From positions 270,701,687-270,765,686 of the forward strand of contig NC_061510.1 in NCBI RefSeq assembly GCF_022539505.1: DNA of 64,000 nucleotides, given 5' to 3'. Each line of letters begins with the position of its first letter. Positions within the stretch are counted from its first letter, which is position 1. Both the position numbers and the translations under genes were made by a program. Shown piece after piece: positions 12,256 through 25,212 of the stretch. The notes under the pieces are model-generated. The model saw nothing but the letters and a program-made list of their open reading frames with translations, did not search any database and was not told the DNA's origin. The DNA is from Lolium rigidum. Taxonomy: Eukaryota; Streptophyta; Magnoliopsida; Poales; Poaceae.

Positions 12256-12708
12256 GTGTTGTTTCTTCGCAGCGAAAATAGGCACGCATGTTTTTGGATG
12301 TTCTTTCTCGAAAGAACCAACAGGGGTACCGTCACCAGCTGGATTTTCCAGTTTGGGTGACTATGAGTACGTGCCTGCGAGTGTTCTTTCTTGGCAGCGA
12401 ACACACGAAATCTGCGATGCCAACACAAGTTAGGTTTCATCATTTTGCAATGTTTTAAATTTGTGTCAACCATGGTTCAAACTATGTATTAGTTGTGTAA
12501 ATTCCAAACTGTGTATTAGTTTGTGTAAAACCATATGCCTAAATATGTGTTAGTTTGTGTAAACCATGTGCCAAACTATTTGTGGAAAGTTTCTCATCTT
12601 TATTCGAATTTCTATGCTTTTATTTGAGATTTAATTCAAATCATCTATCGGTGTTGCCGTTTTGGAGGCGCCGGTGTGGGAACAGCACCCTCAAATAGAT
12701 GATGCAGT

Positions 12709-14135
12709 CACTAGTGGAAAACGGGGCTACAGGCCCGGTTCGTTTGGGCCTTTAGTCCCGGTTTGCAAACTAGGACCAACAAGGCGGGACCAACCCGGTT
12801 TAAAGTTGCACCGGACCCAAAGGCCCCGCCACGTGGTGCGGCGAGAACGCTCGAGGTGGAGGACCTTTGGTACGAACCGGGACTGGAGGTTATTTGTTAA
12901 TTTTTTTAATCCATTTTGTTATGCCCAATTATTTTTCGCTCATTTTTTTCTATTTTTTCAGAATTTCTAGTATTTCAATTATTTAACTAGTTTAGTCTCT
13001 AACTACACTTAATCTCTAACTACGCTTATAATCTCTAATCAAATTACTTACCCGTGGTCCAACTTCCCGCTCGGTCACCCATCCTCCCACTACTCCAGCA
13101 CTAGCACGCTTAACTTCCAAGTTCCTTTCCCATCCCGCTTCCAAGTGCTTCGCGCACATGTTGTGATAATAGTATCATGTCAATCCTATTAACATGTTGG
13201 TCGATGTCACACTTATTTATTGTTCGAATTACAAATAATTATTTTAATAAACAAAATTAATGACGTAATAACATGTTGTGATAATTATATTATAATTTAT
13301 TTTTTATAAATATTAATTTTTTAATTTGTATTATAATTGTTCTTTAATATTAAATTTTTTAATAATTTTTTTGCCAAACTTTGAAAATTTAAAAAATGGC
13401 TAACTTTATGTTTAAGTAATAGTAATCTTTATGCATGATGAAATTATTAATTTAAAAAATAAAAAAATATAAAATCCTGAATTTCTGACAAAAACTAAAA
13501 TCTTCCTGCTTTCATATTTTCATTTGGAATTTTGAGAATCTAAAAATTGGCTAACCGGGTCCCCGGTGAAATCGGATGTAACTTTTTCCCACGATGATTT
13601 TGATATATTATATGTTTTTTTTCGATGTCGTATGCAAAAGTTAATGCGGTTTTACCATTTTCGGACCTTTTTTTTGCAAAAAAGGTGAAAATTCAAATTT
13701 GTTAATTTTTCCTAATAGTAGGTTGCATAATATACAAGAATATGAAAACATTTTATTTTTTTGAATTTTTTATCATTTTATTTTCTATTTTACAGTGTTA
13801 AAAAAGGCGATCCACCGGGGGGGGGTGTGGAGGTGCGTGGGGAGCCAAAAAAACCCAAAATCCCTTTAGTCCCGGTTGGTAATTCAAACCGAGACTAAAG
13901 GGTAGACCTTTAGTCCCGGTTGGTAATACGAACCGGGACTAAAGGCTTTTGCCCCAGAGGCCCCCCTTTAGTCCCGGTTGGTAGTACGAACCGGGACTAA
14001 AGATCCCAAACGGACCGAGACCAAAGGGTTTCCACGATGAACCGGGACCAGTACCCCGCATTGGACCCGGTTTGGTTCAAAACCGGGACTGTTGCTCCCA
14101 GGGGCTTGGGACGAAAGGTCTGTTCTCCACTAGTG
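12709..14135. mobile_element. small non-autonomous CACTA element
   Basis: The element begins CACTAGTGGAAAACGGGG and ends TTCTCCACTAGTG, inverted CACTA ends, with the 3-bp target duplication AGT at 12706-12708 and 14136-14138. Both subterminal regions carry repeated TTTAGTCCCGGTTGG and AACCGGGACTAAAG units (clustered at 13860-14010 on the right), the binding-site arrays typical of CACTA transposons in wheat relatives. The core is AT-rich and encodes nothing, so it must have been moved by an autonomous relative. It sits inside the B3-carrying TIR element and is therefore younger. Confidence 0.9.
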
Positions 14136-14985
14136 AGTGCATGCGTCCCCCATACGCTAGTGCCGGCGTCTCTATCGACGACTATTTGGGGCTGTCGGTG
14201 GAGATGCTCTCACGACAAGGACGAAGCAGCTGTCCAGTAATAGCGCCCTGTCTACGTCCTCTCCGCATCATCGTCAGCGAGCTTGACGCCGGCCGCGCTC
14301 CGGCGACAGCTCCGCGAATGTAGTTGTCCACGTCGAGCCGCATTGGTCTCGCAGGTACGTGAACGGGAACTTTTGCATCGTTGAGAAAATGGGGAGGCCA
14401 TGGTAGCCGTGGAACATGTCCTGCTGTTGAAACTTTTAGCCGGTGCGAAACCACTAACACCATATAAGAGCATCTCTAGCAGAGCCCGTAAAAGGACCAC
14501 AACCGAAAAATAACCGCCAGTTTACGGGTTCGTGCTAAAAAATACCGTTGACCCGTAAACGATGCGAAACCGATTTTTTTTCGGGCCGAGACCGAAAACC
14601 CAAATCGGCCTGTATTTGTAGGGGTCGCTCGAGCGAACCGAACGGTGGATCCATATCTAGGGCGCGCTGAAATTTTAGCTGACGCAACTGCTCGCTCTCT
14701 CCCTCCCCGCGCCGCCACCACACTCCGCCGCCGCCGCACCGCTCGATTCGCCCGAGCCCGGCATCCCGGAGCTGCCGCAGGTCGCCCCGCACGCCGTCCA
14801 CGGTTCCTCGCCCAACTCCGGGTGCTGCCACCGCGCCGTCCGAATCGAGGATGAGCTCGGCGACGAGTTTGTCGATGTCGATATGTAGGATTCGTCGAGC
14901 TTGGATGATTCCGGCCTCGTCGAGCTGCTCCAGGACGACGAGATGGAGGCCACCATGCTCCGTCTCTCCGTCAAGGAGCTGGAAG

Positions 14986-16746
14986 TGATGGGATTCGTAG
15001 CATAGAAAACAAAAAAATCCTACTGCAAGAACGAAAACCAAGTCAAGATCCAATCTAGAAGATGGTAGCAACGAGAAGATCATGAGACTAACCCTCGAAG
15101 ATTTCCAAAGCCTACGAGATTAGATCTCGTTGTTGCTGTAGTCGATCACTTGCCACTTTCGAAAGCGCGTAGAAGATCTTGACGGTGCCACAGTCGGGCA
15201 GCACCTCCGTACTCGATCACACGTTCGGTGTTGATGACGACGTCCTTCTCCCCGTTCCAGCGGGCAGCGGAAGTAGTAGATCCTCCTCGGAATCCCGGCA
15301 GCACAACGGCGTGGTGGCGGTGGCGGTGGAGAACTCCGGCAGGGCTTCGCCAAAGCGCTACTAAAGTTGTATGTGGAGGTGGGGCGGCTAGGGTTTGGGA
15401 GAGAGAGGGGGGTTAGGGCGTCGGCCATGGGAGCCCTAGGTGGTGTGGCCAAGTCTTGGGATGCCCCCTCCCTCTCCTCCTCATTATATAGGTGGAACCC
15501 CAAGGGTTTGCCCAAAGTCATCGAATAAGACCCCAATTCAAAAACTGCCTTTTGGACGAAACCTAGAGGAACATGAACTCTCCCCTTCCCCCTTTCTTTG
15601 GCCGGCCAAGGAGGTGGAGTCCTCCATGGACTCCACCCTCCCACTTGGTTGGCTGGTTGGGTTTGGTGGAGTCCAACCGGGACTCCACCTTCCATGGTGA
15701 TTTCATCCGGAAGGTTCTAGAACATTCTAGCGCCTTCCATAAATGCACCGGATCATTTCCAAACTTGGAGAGTGACTTGCTATATATGAATCTTATTCTC
15801 CGGACCATTCCGGACCTCCTCGTGATGTCCTGGATCCCATCCGAGACTCCGAACAAAACTTCGAACTCCATTCCATATTCCATATCTACTTAAACGACAT
15901 CAAACCTTAAGTGTGTCACCCTACGGTTCGTGAACTATGCCGACATGGTTGAGACTTCTCTCCGACCAATAACCAATAGCGGGATCTGGAGATCCATAAT
16001 GGCTCTCACATATTCAACGATAACTTAGTGATCGATCGAACCATTTACATACGGTACAGATTCCTTTTGTCACGCGATATTTTACTTGTCCAAGGTTCGA
16101 TCATCGGTATCACGATACCTTGTTCAACCTCGTCTCCGACAAGTACTCTTTACTCGTACCGTGGCATATCATCTCTTGTGAACCATTCACATGCTTGCAA
16201 GCTAATCAGACGACATTCCACCGAGAGGGCCCAGAGTATATCTATCCGTCATCGGCATGGACAAATCCCACTCTTGATCCATATGCCTCAACTCATACTT
16301 TCCGAATACTTAATCCCACCTTTATAACCACCCATTTACGCAATGGCGTTTGATGTAATCAAAGTAACCTTCCGGTATAAGTGATTTACATGATCTCATG
16401 GTCGAAGGACAAGGTAACTATGTATCTTAAGCTTATAGCAAACTGAACTTAATGACGTGATCTTATGCTACGCTTATTTGGGTGTGTGTCCATTATATCA
16501 TTCACTAAATGACATAACCTTGTTATTAATAACATCCAATGTTCATGATCACGAAAGCATGATCATCTATTAATCAACAAGCTAGTTATACAAGAGGCTT
16601 ACTAGGGACTCCTTGTTGTTTACATAACACACATGTATCAATGTTTTGGTTAATAAAATTATACCATGGTATGCAAACATTATCATAAACACAAAGATAT
16701 ATTATAATAACCATTTTATTATTGCATCTTGGGCATATCTCCAACA
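14986..16746 (-). repeat. Copia 3' LTR (minus-strand orientation)
   Basis: The LTR has TG...CA ends (TGATGGGATTC ... TATCTCCAACA on the plus strand). A TATA-like element on the minus strand, CCTATATAATGAGG, lies near 15480-15493 and is probably the LTR promoter. Long open frames within it (for example 15120-15695 minus) recur at the same place in the other LTR and are chance frames. Confidence 0.88.
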
Positions 16747-19700
16747 GTCTCCCACTTGCACTAGAGTCAATAATCTAGTTTACATTTGTAAAGATATAAC
16801 ACCTTGGCCTTCTCGTGCTTTATCATGTTTTGCTCACGGGAGAGGTTTAGTCAACGGATCTGACATGCTCAGAAACGTATGTATTCTGCAATTCATTTGC
16901 GTCTCAACGCATCACTCATTTTCCAAATGAGTCGGCATTTATCGTGTATGTTCGGTCTTCTGGTGGAACCTTAATTCCGCGGTCTGAAATATGTCACTAA
17001 TATTTTCACACACAATATAGCTTCAAAATTCTGACACTATCGGAACTACACCAAGTTCTTAAAGAACTCCTCGACTTAAACATCCTTAGTCATTGTCAAA
17101 ACAATGACATACTCTGCCTTCGTTTGTAGAATCCTTCACAATATTTAGAACTCTTCTAAATCTAGCATTGTGCTACCTTTTAAACAACACTTAGCCTAAT
17201 TGAGATTTGAAATTCATTTTTTATATGTGACCAAACCAATATCGGTGCAACACTTTACAGCGATTTTGTTTGTCATTACTCCATCGAAAACTATATATAT
17301 ATCCTTGGTTCTTCTAAAGTACTCAAGGATATTCTTACTGTCGTCCAATGATCATCACATGAATCATTCTGGTACATGCTCATAACACTTTAGAGCACAT
17401 GTCATCTGATTGTGTACATATTATTCGTGATCTAAAATCACTCATGTGGTTTTACTCATCGAGTGTTAAATACACTCAAGTCTTGTTAAACCTTCACATG
17501 AAAAGAACACCTTCTTAATATTTCTATATTGAACTACTTCAATATCCATTCTATGTACTTTGACTTAAACTTATTCTGTGTTTCAATCAATCTTCATAGA
17601 TCTTTGACACTAAATATGTTTCAGTCCATATCCTTTCATTGAAGTTAATTCTCAATGAAACCTTTTTAATCAAATATATAATTACATCATTTATAACCAA
17701 CTATATGTCATCTACATAAAGTATTATAAATATGTCTCAGCGCTCCCACTTAATTTCTTGCTAATGCAAGCATCTTCATTGTTTCTGATGAAATCAAAAA
17801 CTCTTTGACTATTTCATCCGGTGAAGATTCCAACTTCGCGATACTCACTTCAACCAATTGAAGTTCGTATACCTATCTAGTATTTCATCGACAAGCAAAA
17901 CTTTTGGTTTGTATCTAGTATACATCCTTCATACATACTTCTGGTAAGGAATATATTTCTGCCATCCTACTATCATATCTCATAAAAAAATGTAGCGATT
18001 ACTAGAATAATCCACATAGACTATAAGCATCGCTACGGAAGATCTAATCTTATCGTAGTCAACTCTTTGAACTTTGTCGTAAACAATTTTTCGACAAGTC
18101 GAGCTTCTTCAAGGATATTCCATCCAAGTCCATCAATTTTATAGATCCATTTACTTTCAAAAAGTATTCATCTATCTTGGATGTCATGGCGCATAGCCAC
18201 TTTAACGGAGTCAGGGCCCATCATAACTTCTTTGTATGTTGTTGGTTTATCATTGTTCAAAATCAATCATTTGTCCACAAATCATTTATTTGATCACAAA
18301 GTAAACCATATCTACAAGGTTCAATAGGTACTTTGATCTCCATGACTATAACATTTTGTAGACATGGGAGCCATGATCGTCGTGGCCGCTTCCGGAACCA
18401 ATTCCGATGCTGCGCTACTCTGATCATTATGCTCAGGTTCATAAACCTTATCAAGTTCTATTGTCCTCCCACTCAAATACTTCGCTAGAAAACAATTTCT
18501 TGGAAATAAGCAAGTAACATTAACAAACACTTTTGTCTTTTACTTCATAGTGGAAAGAATTCCCAATTCTCTGGGATAACCAACAAAGACATTCATCCGA
18601 TTTTGGTTGTAAACTTATTTACTTATGCTATGCATACCAAAATTTAAGAAAGGACTATTAGGGTTTATACCCATGCCATAACTCGTATGGTGTCATTTCA
18701 ACGGATCATGATGATGCTCTATTTAGTGTAAAAGCGGTAGTCACTAAAGCATAATCCACAAAAATATAATGGCATCAATATTTTATCTCATCATTGACCC
18801 AACAAGGTTTGGATACATCTCTCGGATACTCCATCATCACTATGATACTCCAAGAAACGTGAGTTGTACAACAATTTCATAACTCTCTTAGATGTTCGCT
18901 AAAACTCGTAATTTAAATATTTCCACAATGATCCAATCATAGATATTTGACTTTTCTATTACGATGATTTCCACTTCATGCTGAAATTTATTTGAATCCA
19001 TTCAAATGTTTCAAACTTCTTCCTTACCGAATATATCCACATATATATACTCAATTCATTGTTGGAAGTTTTCATGAAGTAGAAGAATATCCCGCACACA
19101 ACTATGCCCAGTGAACCACATACATCATCATGTATGTTTCCACTAAGTTAGTTTCCCGTTCAACTCTTGGCCTATGAACGGTATTTTAGTCATTCTCTTT
19201 AGAAAAGATTTGCAAGCGCCAAACGATTCAAAAATCAAATGACTCCAGAAATCCATTTGCATGGAGTTCCTTCATGCGTTCCTTTCTAACATGACCTAAA
19301 TTGCGGTTCCACAGATAAGTGGAATTCAAATCATTTGTCTTATGGCATTTAGCGTCAGTGTTATGTGTGTGTGTTTCACCATTAATATTTATAATAACTT
19401 ATCCATCGTACATGGAGTAATGTCATAATTTGAACAACTCGTTGTTTTCATTTGACCAGAGCCAAATAACAATTATTAGGTTCTTTATTATAAATTCTAA
19501 GGGCTAGGTAGAATGCCAACGACAAACATAATAACACTTTATTATATTCCAGATGTGCATTATTACCATATTCCTTATTAGTCACTTAGGCCATCGTATT
19601 CTTGTATTGCGTTGTACTGTATGACATCTCATACCAACCAATCTGGTACAAATACCCAAGAATTTCATTATGTGACCAATGAAGGAATACATCCATAATA

Positions 19701-21649
19701 TGTATATCATTTATATACACCTGAGCTAGACTTTCTAGTCTTTTCTTTCTTTCTGCCAAAATATCTTTTGTAGTTTCTCTTTTAGCTTTCCTCATTCTCA
19801 GAAAACACTTCACCTTCAATAACTTCTAGGTCCATTGGTCAAATACCAATAACCTTGAGGTTCTTACTTTGAAGTTGATCATCATATGACAAGTGTTCCG
19901 GATTTCACTATTAGTAACTTTGTAATATGATGAACAATTTCACTCATAATTTTATCCATCATATCATGACGATTTTCCGAGACCATGTCCGTACATGCTA
20001 GGCTCGTAAAGGTTAACCTCGGTATTCGCATGTGCAAATCTGACTTGCACCCGTTGTATGCACACGTAGAATCTATAACACCCGATCATCACGTGATGCT
20101 TCGAAGCGACGAGTCTTAGCAACGGTGCATACTAAGGACGATCATTTTATGGATATGCGAATATCGTTAGTGCCCCAATAGTTGGAGGATTGGGACGCCG
20201 GGCGTCTTCAACCTTCGTACATTCCCATAAAACTTATGATTTTATGTAGTCTCACTAGATTATATTTTATCATCTTGCAATAAGGTCTTAGATATCACAT
20301 ATATCTTATACCTTGCTTATTTCTGAAAACAAAATTTCCAGCTCCTAACTTTTCAAACGGATTTGAACTTTACGGAGACAAGATAATTCTAGGTACTAAT
20401 TGAAACCATTGTTCTTTGAATCAACAATGTGAGGTTTACTAAAAGTTTGCAATAGGACTTAATCATTTCTTGATTCTTTAACAATACGGTACCAGTCCGT
20501 AAAGTTACTTGTCAGACTTAACAGTATTTCCATCTCAATTACAAGACTAGCGCATGGTAGAAAACGGATGCCAATTCTACAAAATTAATTCAAAATACTA
20601 CTCAGACTATGTTCATGATAATTAGTTCATGTTTTAATCTAATTACTAATGAACTCCCACTTAATACAACATCCCTCATAGTTGTTTAGTGGTACACGAT
20701 CCAAATCCACTACACCAAAACCGATCATCACGTGAGATGATGTAGCTTCAATGGTGAACATCAACATGTTGATCATATCATCCATATGACTCGTGTTCAA
20801 CCTTTCGGTTTCCTGTGTTCCGAGGCCATGTCTGTACATGCTAGGCTCGCCAAGCAAACCCAAGTATTCCGCGTGTGCAACATGGCTTACACCCGTTGTA
20901 TGTGAACATAGAATCTATCACATCCGATCATCACGAGATGCTTCAAAACGACGAACTATAGCAACGGTGCATACGAGGGGAGAACACTTTATTATCTTGA
21001 TATTAATGCGAGGGATCATCTTATAATGCTACCGTCGCGATCTAAGCAAGATAAGATGCATAAAGGATTAACATCACATGCAATTCATATCTGATATGAT
21101 ATGGCCCTTTAGACTTTGCGCCTTTGATCTTCATCTCCAAAGCACGGACATGATCTCCATCATCAACGGGCATGATCTCCATCATCGTCGGCGTAGCGTC
21201 AAGGTCCATGGCGCCGTCTTCATGGTTGTTCACCGTGTGTAGCAACTATTACAACTACTTTGAAAAAATACTACAACATGAAATATAAAGACAACCATAA
21301 GGCTCCTGCCGGTTGCCACAATACAATAATGATCATCTCATACATATTCATCATCACATCATGGTCATATCACATCACCAAACCCTGCAAAAACAAGTTA
21401 GACACCTCTAATTTGGTTTGCATATTTTACGTGGTTTAGGGTTTTCGAGTAAGATCCAATCTACCTACGAACATGAACCACAACGGTGATACTAGTTTTG
21501 TCAATAGAAAGAGTAAATTGAATCTTCACTATGGTGGGAGAGACAGACACCCGCAAAGCCACTTATGCAATACAAGTTGCATGTCGAGCTGCTCCAGGAC
21601 GACGAGATGGAGGCCACCATGCTCCATCTCTCCGTCAAGGAGCTGGAAG
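16747..21649 (-). mobile_element. degenerate internal region of the Copia element
   Basis: This is AT-rich sequence with no complete gag, integrase or reverse transcriptase frame. The part next to the 3' LTR contains CTAGTGCAAGTGGGAGAC on the minus strand. The part near 21040-21480 resembles the 5' untranslated and early coding zone of Angela elements, including a frame with MDLDATPTMMEIMPVDDGD on the minus strand (21042-21245). Two segments near 19980-20160 and 20820-20990 are similar to each other (both contain CATGTCYGTACATGCTAGGCTCG and CCGATCATCACG), indicating an internal tandem duplication. Confidence 0.6.
21583..21649 (+). repeat. 67-bp copy of the external Harbinger flank inside the Copia element
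   Basis: The 67 bases immediately left of the 5' LTR (plus-strand coordinates) match the 67 bases left of the 3' LTR (14919-14985) with one difference (CCATCTC versus CCGTCTC). They include part of the transposase coding sequence and the GGAAG target duplication. In an intact element this position should hold the primer-binding site and start of the internal region. Confidence 0.9.
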
Positions 21650-23407
21650 TGATGGGATTCGTAGCATAGAAAACAAAAAAATTCCTACCGCAAGAACGAA
21701 AAACAAGTCAAGATCCAATCTAGAAGATGGTAGCAACGAGAAGATCATGAGACTAACCCTCGAAGATTTCCAAAGCCTACGATATTAGATCTCGTTGTTG
21801 CTGTAGTCAATCACTTGCCGCTTTCGAAAGCGCGTAGAAGATCTTGACGGTGCCACATGCCGGCAGCACCTCCGTACTCGATCACACGTTCGGTGTTGAT
21901 GACGACGTCCTTCTCCCCGTTCCAGCGGGCAGCGGAAGTAGTAGATCCTCCTCGGAATCCCGGCAGCACGACGGCGTGGTGGCGGTGACGGTGGAGAACT
22001 CCGGCAGGGCTTCGCCAAAGCGCTACTAAAGTTGTATGTGGAGGAGGGGCGGCTAGGGTTTGGGAGAGAGAGGGGGGTTAGGGCGCCGGCCATGGGAGCC
22101 CTAGGTGGTGCGGCCAAGTCTTGGGCTGCCCCCTCCCTCTCCTCCTCATTATATAGGTGGAACCCCAAGGGTTTGCCCAAAGTCTTCGAATAAGACCCCA
22201 ATTTAAAAACCGCCTTTGGACGAAACCTAGAGGACAGTGGACTCTCCCCTTCCCCTTTCTTTGGCCGGCCAAGGAGGTGGAGTCCTCCATGGACTCCACC
22301 CTCCCACTTGGTTGGCTGGTTGGGTTTGGTGGAGTCCAACCGGACTCCACCTTCCATGGTGATTTCATCCGGAAGGTTCTAGAACATTCTAGCGCCTTTC
22401 ATAAATGCACCAGATCATTTCCAAACTTGGAAAGTGACTTCCTATATATGAATCTTATTCTCCGGACCATTCCGGACCTCCTCGTGATGTCCTGGATCCC
22501 ATCCGAGACTCCGAACAAAACTTCGAACTTCATTCCATATTCCATATCTACTTAAACGACATCAAATCTTAAGTGTGTCATCCTACGGTTCGTGAACTAT
22601 GCAGACATGGTTGAGACTTCTCTCCGACCAATAACCAATAGCGGGATCTGGAGATCCATAATGGCTCCCACATATTCAACGATAACTTAGTGATCGATTG
22701 AACCATTTACATACGATACCGATTCCTTTTGTCACGCGATATTTTACTTGTCCGAGGTTCGATCGTCGGTATCACGATACCTTGTTCAACCTCGTCTCCG
22801 ACAAGTACTCTTTACTCGTACCGTGAAATATCATCTCTTGTGAACCATTCACATGCTTGCAAGCTAATCAGATGACATTCCACCGAGAGGGCCCAGAGTA
22901 TATCTATCCGTCATCGGGATGGACAAATCCCACTCTTGATCCATATGCCTCAACTCATACTTTCCGAATACTTAATCCCACCTTTATAACCACCCATTTA
23001 CGCAGTGGCGTTTGATGTAATCAAAGTACCATTCCGGTATAAGTGATTTACATCATCTCATGGTCGAAGGACTAGGTAACATGTATCAAAAGCTTATAGC
23101 AAACTGAACTTAATGACGTGATCTTATGCTACTCTTATTTGGGTGTGTGTCCATTATATCATTCACTCAATGACATAACCTTGTTATTAATAACATCCAA
23201 TGTTCATGATCACGAAACCATGATCATCTATTAATCAACAAGCTAGTTATACAAGAGGCTTACTAGGGACTCCTTGTTGTTTATATAACACACATGTATC
23301 AATGTTTCGGTTAATACAATTATAGCATGGTATTCAAACATTGTTATAAACACAAAGATATATTATAATAACCATTTTATTATTGCCTCTTGGGCATATC
23401 TCCGACA
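21650..23407 (-). repeat. Copia 5' LTR (minus-strand orientation)
   Basis: This is the partner of 14986-16746. It ends TATCTCCGACA followed by the GGAAG duplication and the continuing Harbinger transposase. A TATA-like CCTATATAATGAGG lies on the minus strand near 22143-22156. Confidence 0.88.
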
Positions 23408-24485
23408 GGAAGACCGCGCGAAGCTGCTGAATCGGAGGCGCGGGTCGGTGATGGGCCGGAACCACATCCAACAGAATCGCCTCCTCATCCACGAGCAGCT
23501 GATGGATGAATACTTTGCCGAGGTACCTACCTATCCGCCTCATCTATTCCGAAGAAGGTATCGCATGCGCCGTAGTTTGTTTGCCAAAATCGTCAAGGCC
23601 TGCGAAGCCAATTCGAATTACTTCAAGGAACGTAGAAATGCCACCTGCGTGATGGGTTTCAGCCCGTTTCAAAAAATCTCGGCTGCCATGAGGGTGATTG
23701 CGTATGGCATCCCTGCGGACTACACCGACGAGTATCTTCGAATTGGCGAAGATACTACCACGGACTCGGTTCGTAGGTTTGCTCCCATGATTATCAAGTT
23801 GTTTGCGCCAACCTATCTCCAAGCTCCCAATGAGGATGACACAAAAAGATTGATGGAGATAAATGAGAAAAGGGGTTGGCCTGGCATGCTTGGTAGTCTT
23901 GATTTTATGCATTAGACATGAAAGAATTGTCCCAAGGCATGACATGGAATGTACTGTGGAAAGATTAAAGATACTACTATTGTACTTGAGGCCGTCGCGT
24001 CACAAGATTTGTGGATTTGACATTGGTTTTTTGGTTGCCGGGAACACTCAATGACATCAACGTGCTTCAAAGATCCCCTTTGTTTGCCAAACTAGCAAAT
24101 GGGGAAGCACCCACTTAAAATTACATGGTCATGAACAATGAATACACAATGGGATATTACCTGAACGAGATCGCATCTATCTGGATTGGGCAACTTTTGT
24201 GAAGTCTGTGGATCCCCAAGATAGAATAGAAGCTGAATTTGCCAAAGCTCAAGAAGCAGCTCGCAAGGACATTGAGAGAGCTTTCTGAGTTTTGCAAGCA
24301 AGGTTTGCCATTGTTCGTGGTTCAGCCCAGTTTTGGGACAAAAAAACTCTTGTGAACATCATGACATGTTGTGTGATTCTTCACAACATGATCATCGAGG
24401 ATGAAAGAGAGTTAAGTTTGCCCTGCTTCTATGACAATGTTGGCACCCGAGTGGAACCCCTAAGCAATCCGGATCGCATTGAAGC

Positions 24486-25212
24486 TGTCGGGGGGATGGC
24501 CCCCGGTAGGCCAAGACTATGGCAAATAAGCCATAATATGGTAGTGGTAAACCGGGTCACAGAGTGATTCGGATTCTAAATGTAAGTTCAGTTAAGCTAA
24601 GTTGGTACAAACCGGTATCCCAGGAGGGGTATGCCGGAATACGGAAAACCTAAAAGATGCCGGAGCTCCAAGGTAAGGATACCGGAGAACCGACATAGGC
24701 TCAACTGTAGCATGTCGGCATTCTGGTCAAAGATTCCACTAAGAAAAAAAGGACAAGGAGGAGCAAAGCACTTCAGCTTTAATCGAAGCCCTGACGCCAA
24801 AGGAGAAACTGACGTAAAAGATACCGGAGGAGGTCATTCGTCCCTGATTAAAGACAGAACCGGTGTCAGCTGGGCCAAAGTAGCTTTATAAAGTAGCTTA
24901 GCTTATCCAAGATTCTATTAGGGTTTATTCCCTTGTAAGTTACCCTCTCCCCTATATAAGGAGAGGGGGCACACCCCTACGCGGGAGAGACGACGATAGA
25001 GGGAGAACAAGAGAGAAGTAGGCGGTTTTAGCAGCTAGAAGCTGGTCTTCTACCGTACTGTCTTCAACCTCTGGCCGTTGGCTAAGTTCATCAATACATA
25101 CCGGTTTCTTTTCCACTTTCCCTGTATACAAAACCCTCCCTCGAATCTTCTAGCGCACATTCGGCTCCAACTTAAGCCATCCTATAGCATCTACCGTTCC
25201 ACCACGACGACA
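24486..25212 (+). mobile_element. solo LTR, 727 bp, probably Gypsy
   Basis: The block begins TGTCGGGGGG and ends CCACGACGACA, so it has TG...CA ends with short inverted repeats TGTCG/CGACA. The 5-bp duplication GAAGC flanks it at 24481-24485 and 25213-25217. The transposase frame resumes directly after it. A promoter-like CCCCTATATAAGGAGAGG is at 24951-24968. A single LTR between a perfect target duplication is the usual product of recombination between the two LTRs of a full element. Superfamily is inferred from the end sequence only. Confidence 0.88.

Larger units (their letters stand above)
11352..14209. mobile_element. Harbinger-like TIR element carrying a B3 gene copy
   Basis: Terminal inverted repeats GAGCATCTCCACCGGC (left, from 11352) and GTCGGTGGAGATGCTC (right, ending 14209) are flanked by the 3-bp direct repeat TCA (11349-11351 and 14210-14212). 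GAGCATCTC-type ends with 3-bp duplications are common for small Harbinger-type elements in Pooideae, although the usual target is TWA rather than TCA. It encodes no transposase. Its cargo is a B3-domain reading frame, and a CACTA element (12709-14135) is inserted near its right end. Confidence 0.62.
14986..23407 (-). mobile_element. Angela-type Copia LTR retrotransposon, degenerate
   Basis: Two LTRs of about 1.76 kb (14986-16746 and 21650-23407) bound a 4.9-kb internal region. The 5-bp target duplication GGAAG is present at 14981-14985 and 23408-23412. On the minus strand the LTR starts TGTCGGAGATATGCCCAAGA (TGTTGGAGATATGCCC in the other copy) and ends ATCCCATCA, the pattern of the Angela/BARE group of Pooideae. 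A polypurine-like AGTGGGAGAC directly precedes the 3' LTR on the minus strand. The internal region shows the known Angela layout but no open frame longer than about 90 codons, so gag-pol is dead or the copy was always non-autonomous. By eye the two LTRs differ at a few percent of positions. The normal primer-binding site is missing (see the 67-bp duplication). Confidence 0.88.

Noticed and set aside
12720..14110. Repeated ACCGGGACTAAAG units as a CRISPR-like array
   Set aside because: They are subterminal repeats in both orientations inside a CACTA element of a plant genome, with no regular spacers.
15120..15695. 191-codon minus-strand open frame in the Copia LTR, repeated at 21785-22357
   Set aside because: It lies wholly within LTR sequence, has Pro/Arg-rich chance composition and no domain; both copies are explained by the LTR repeat.
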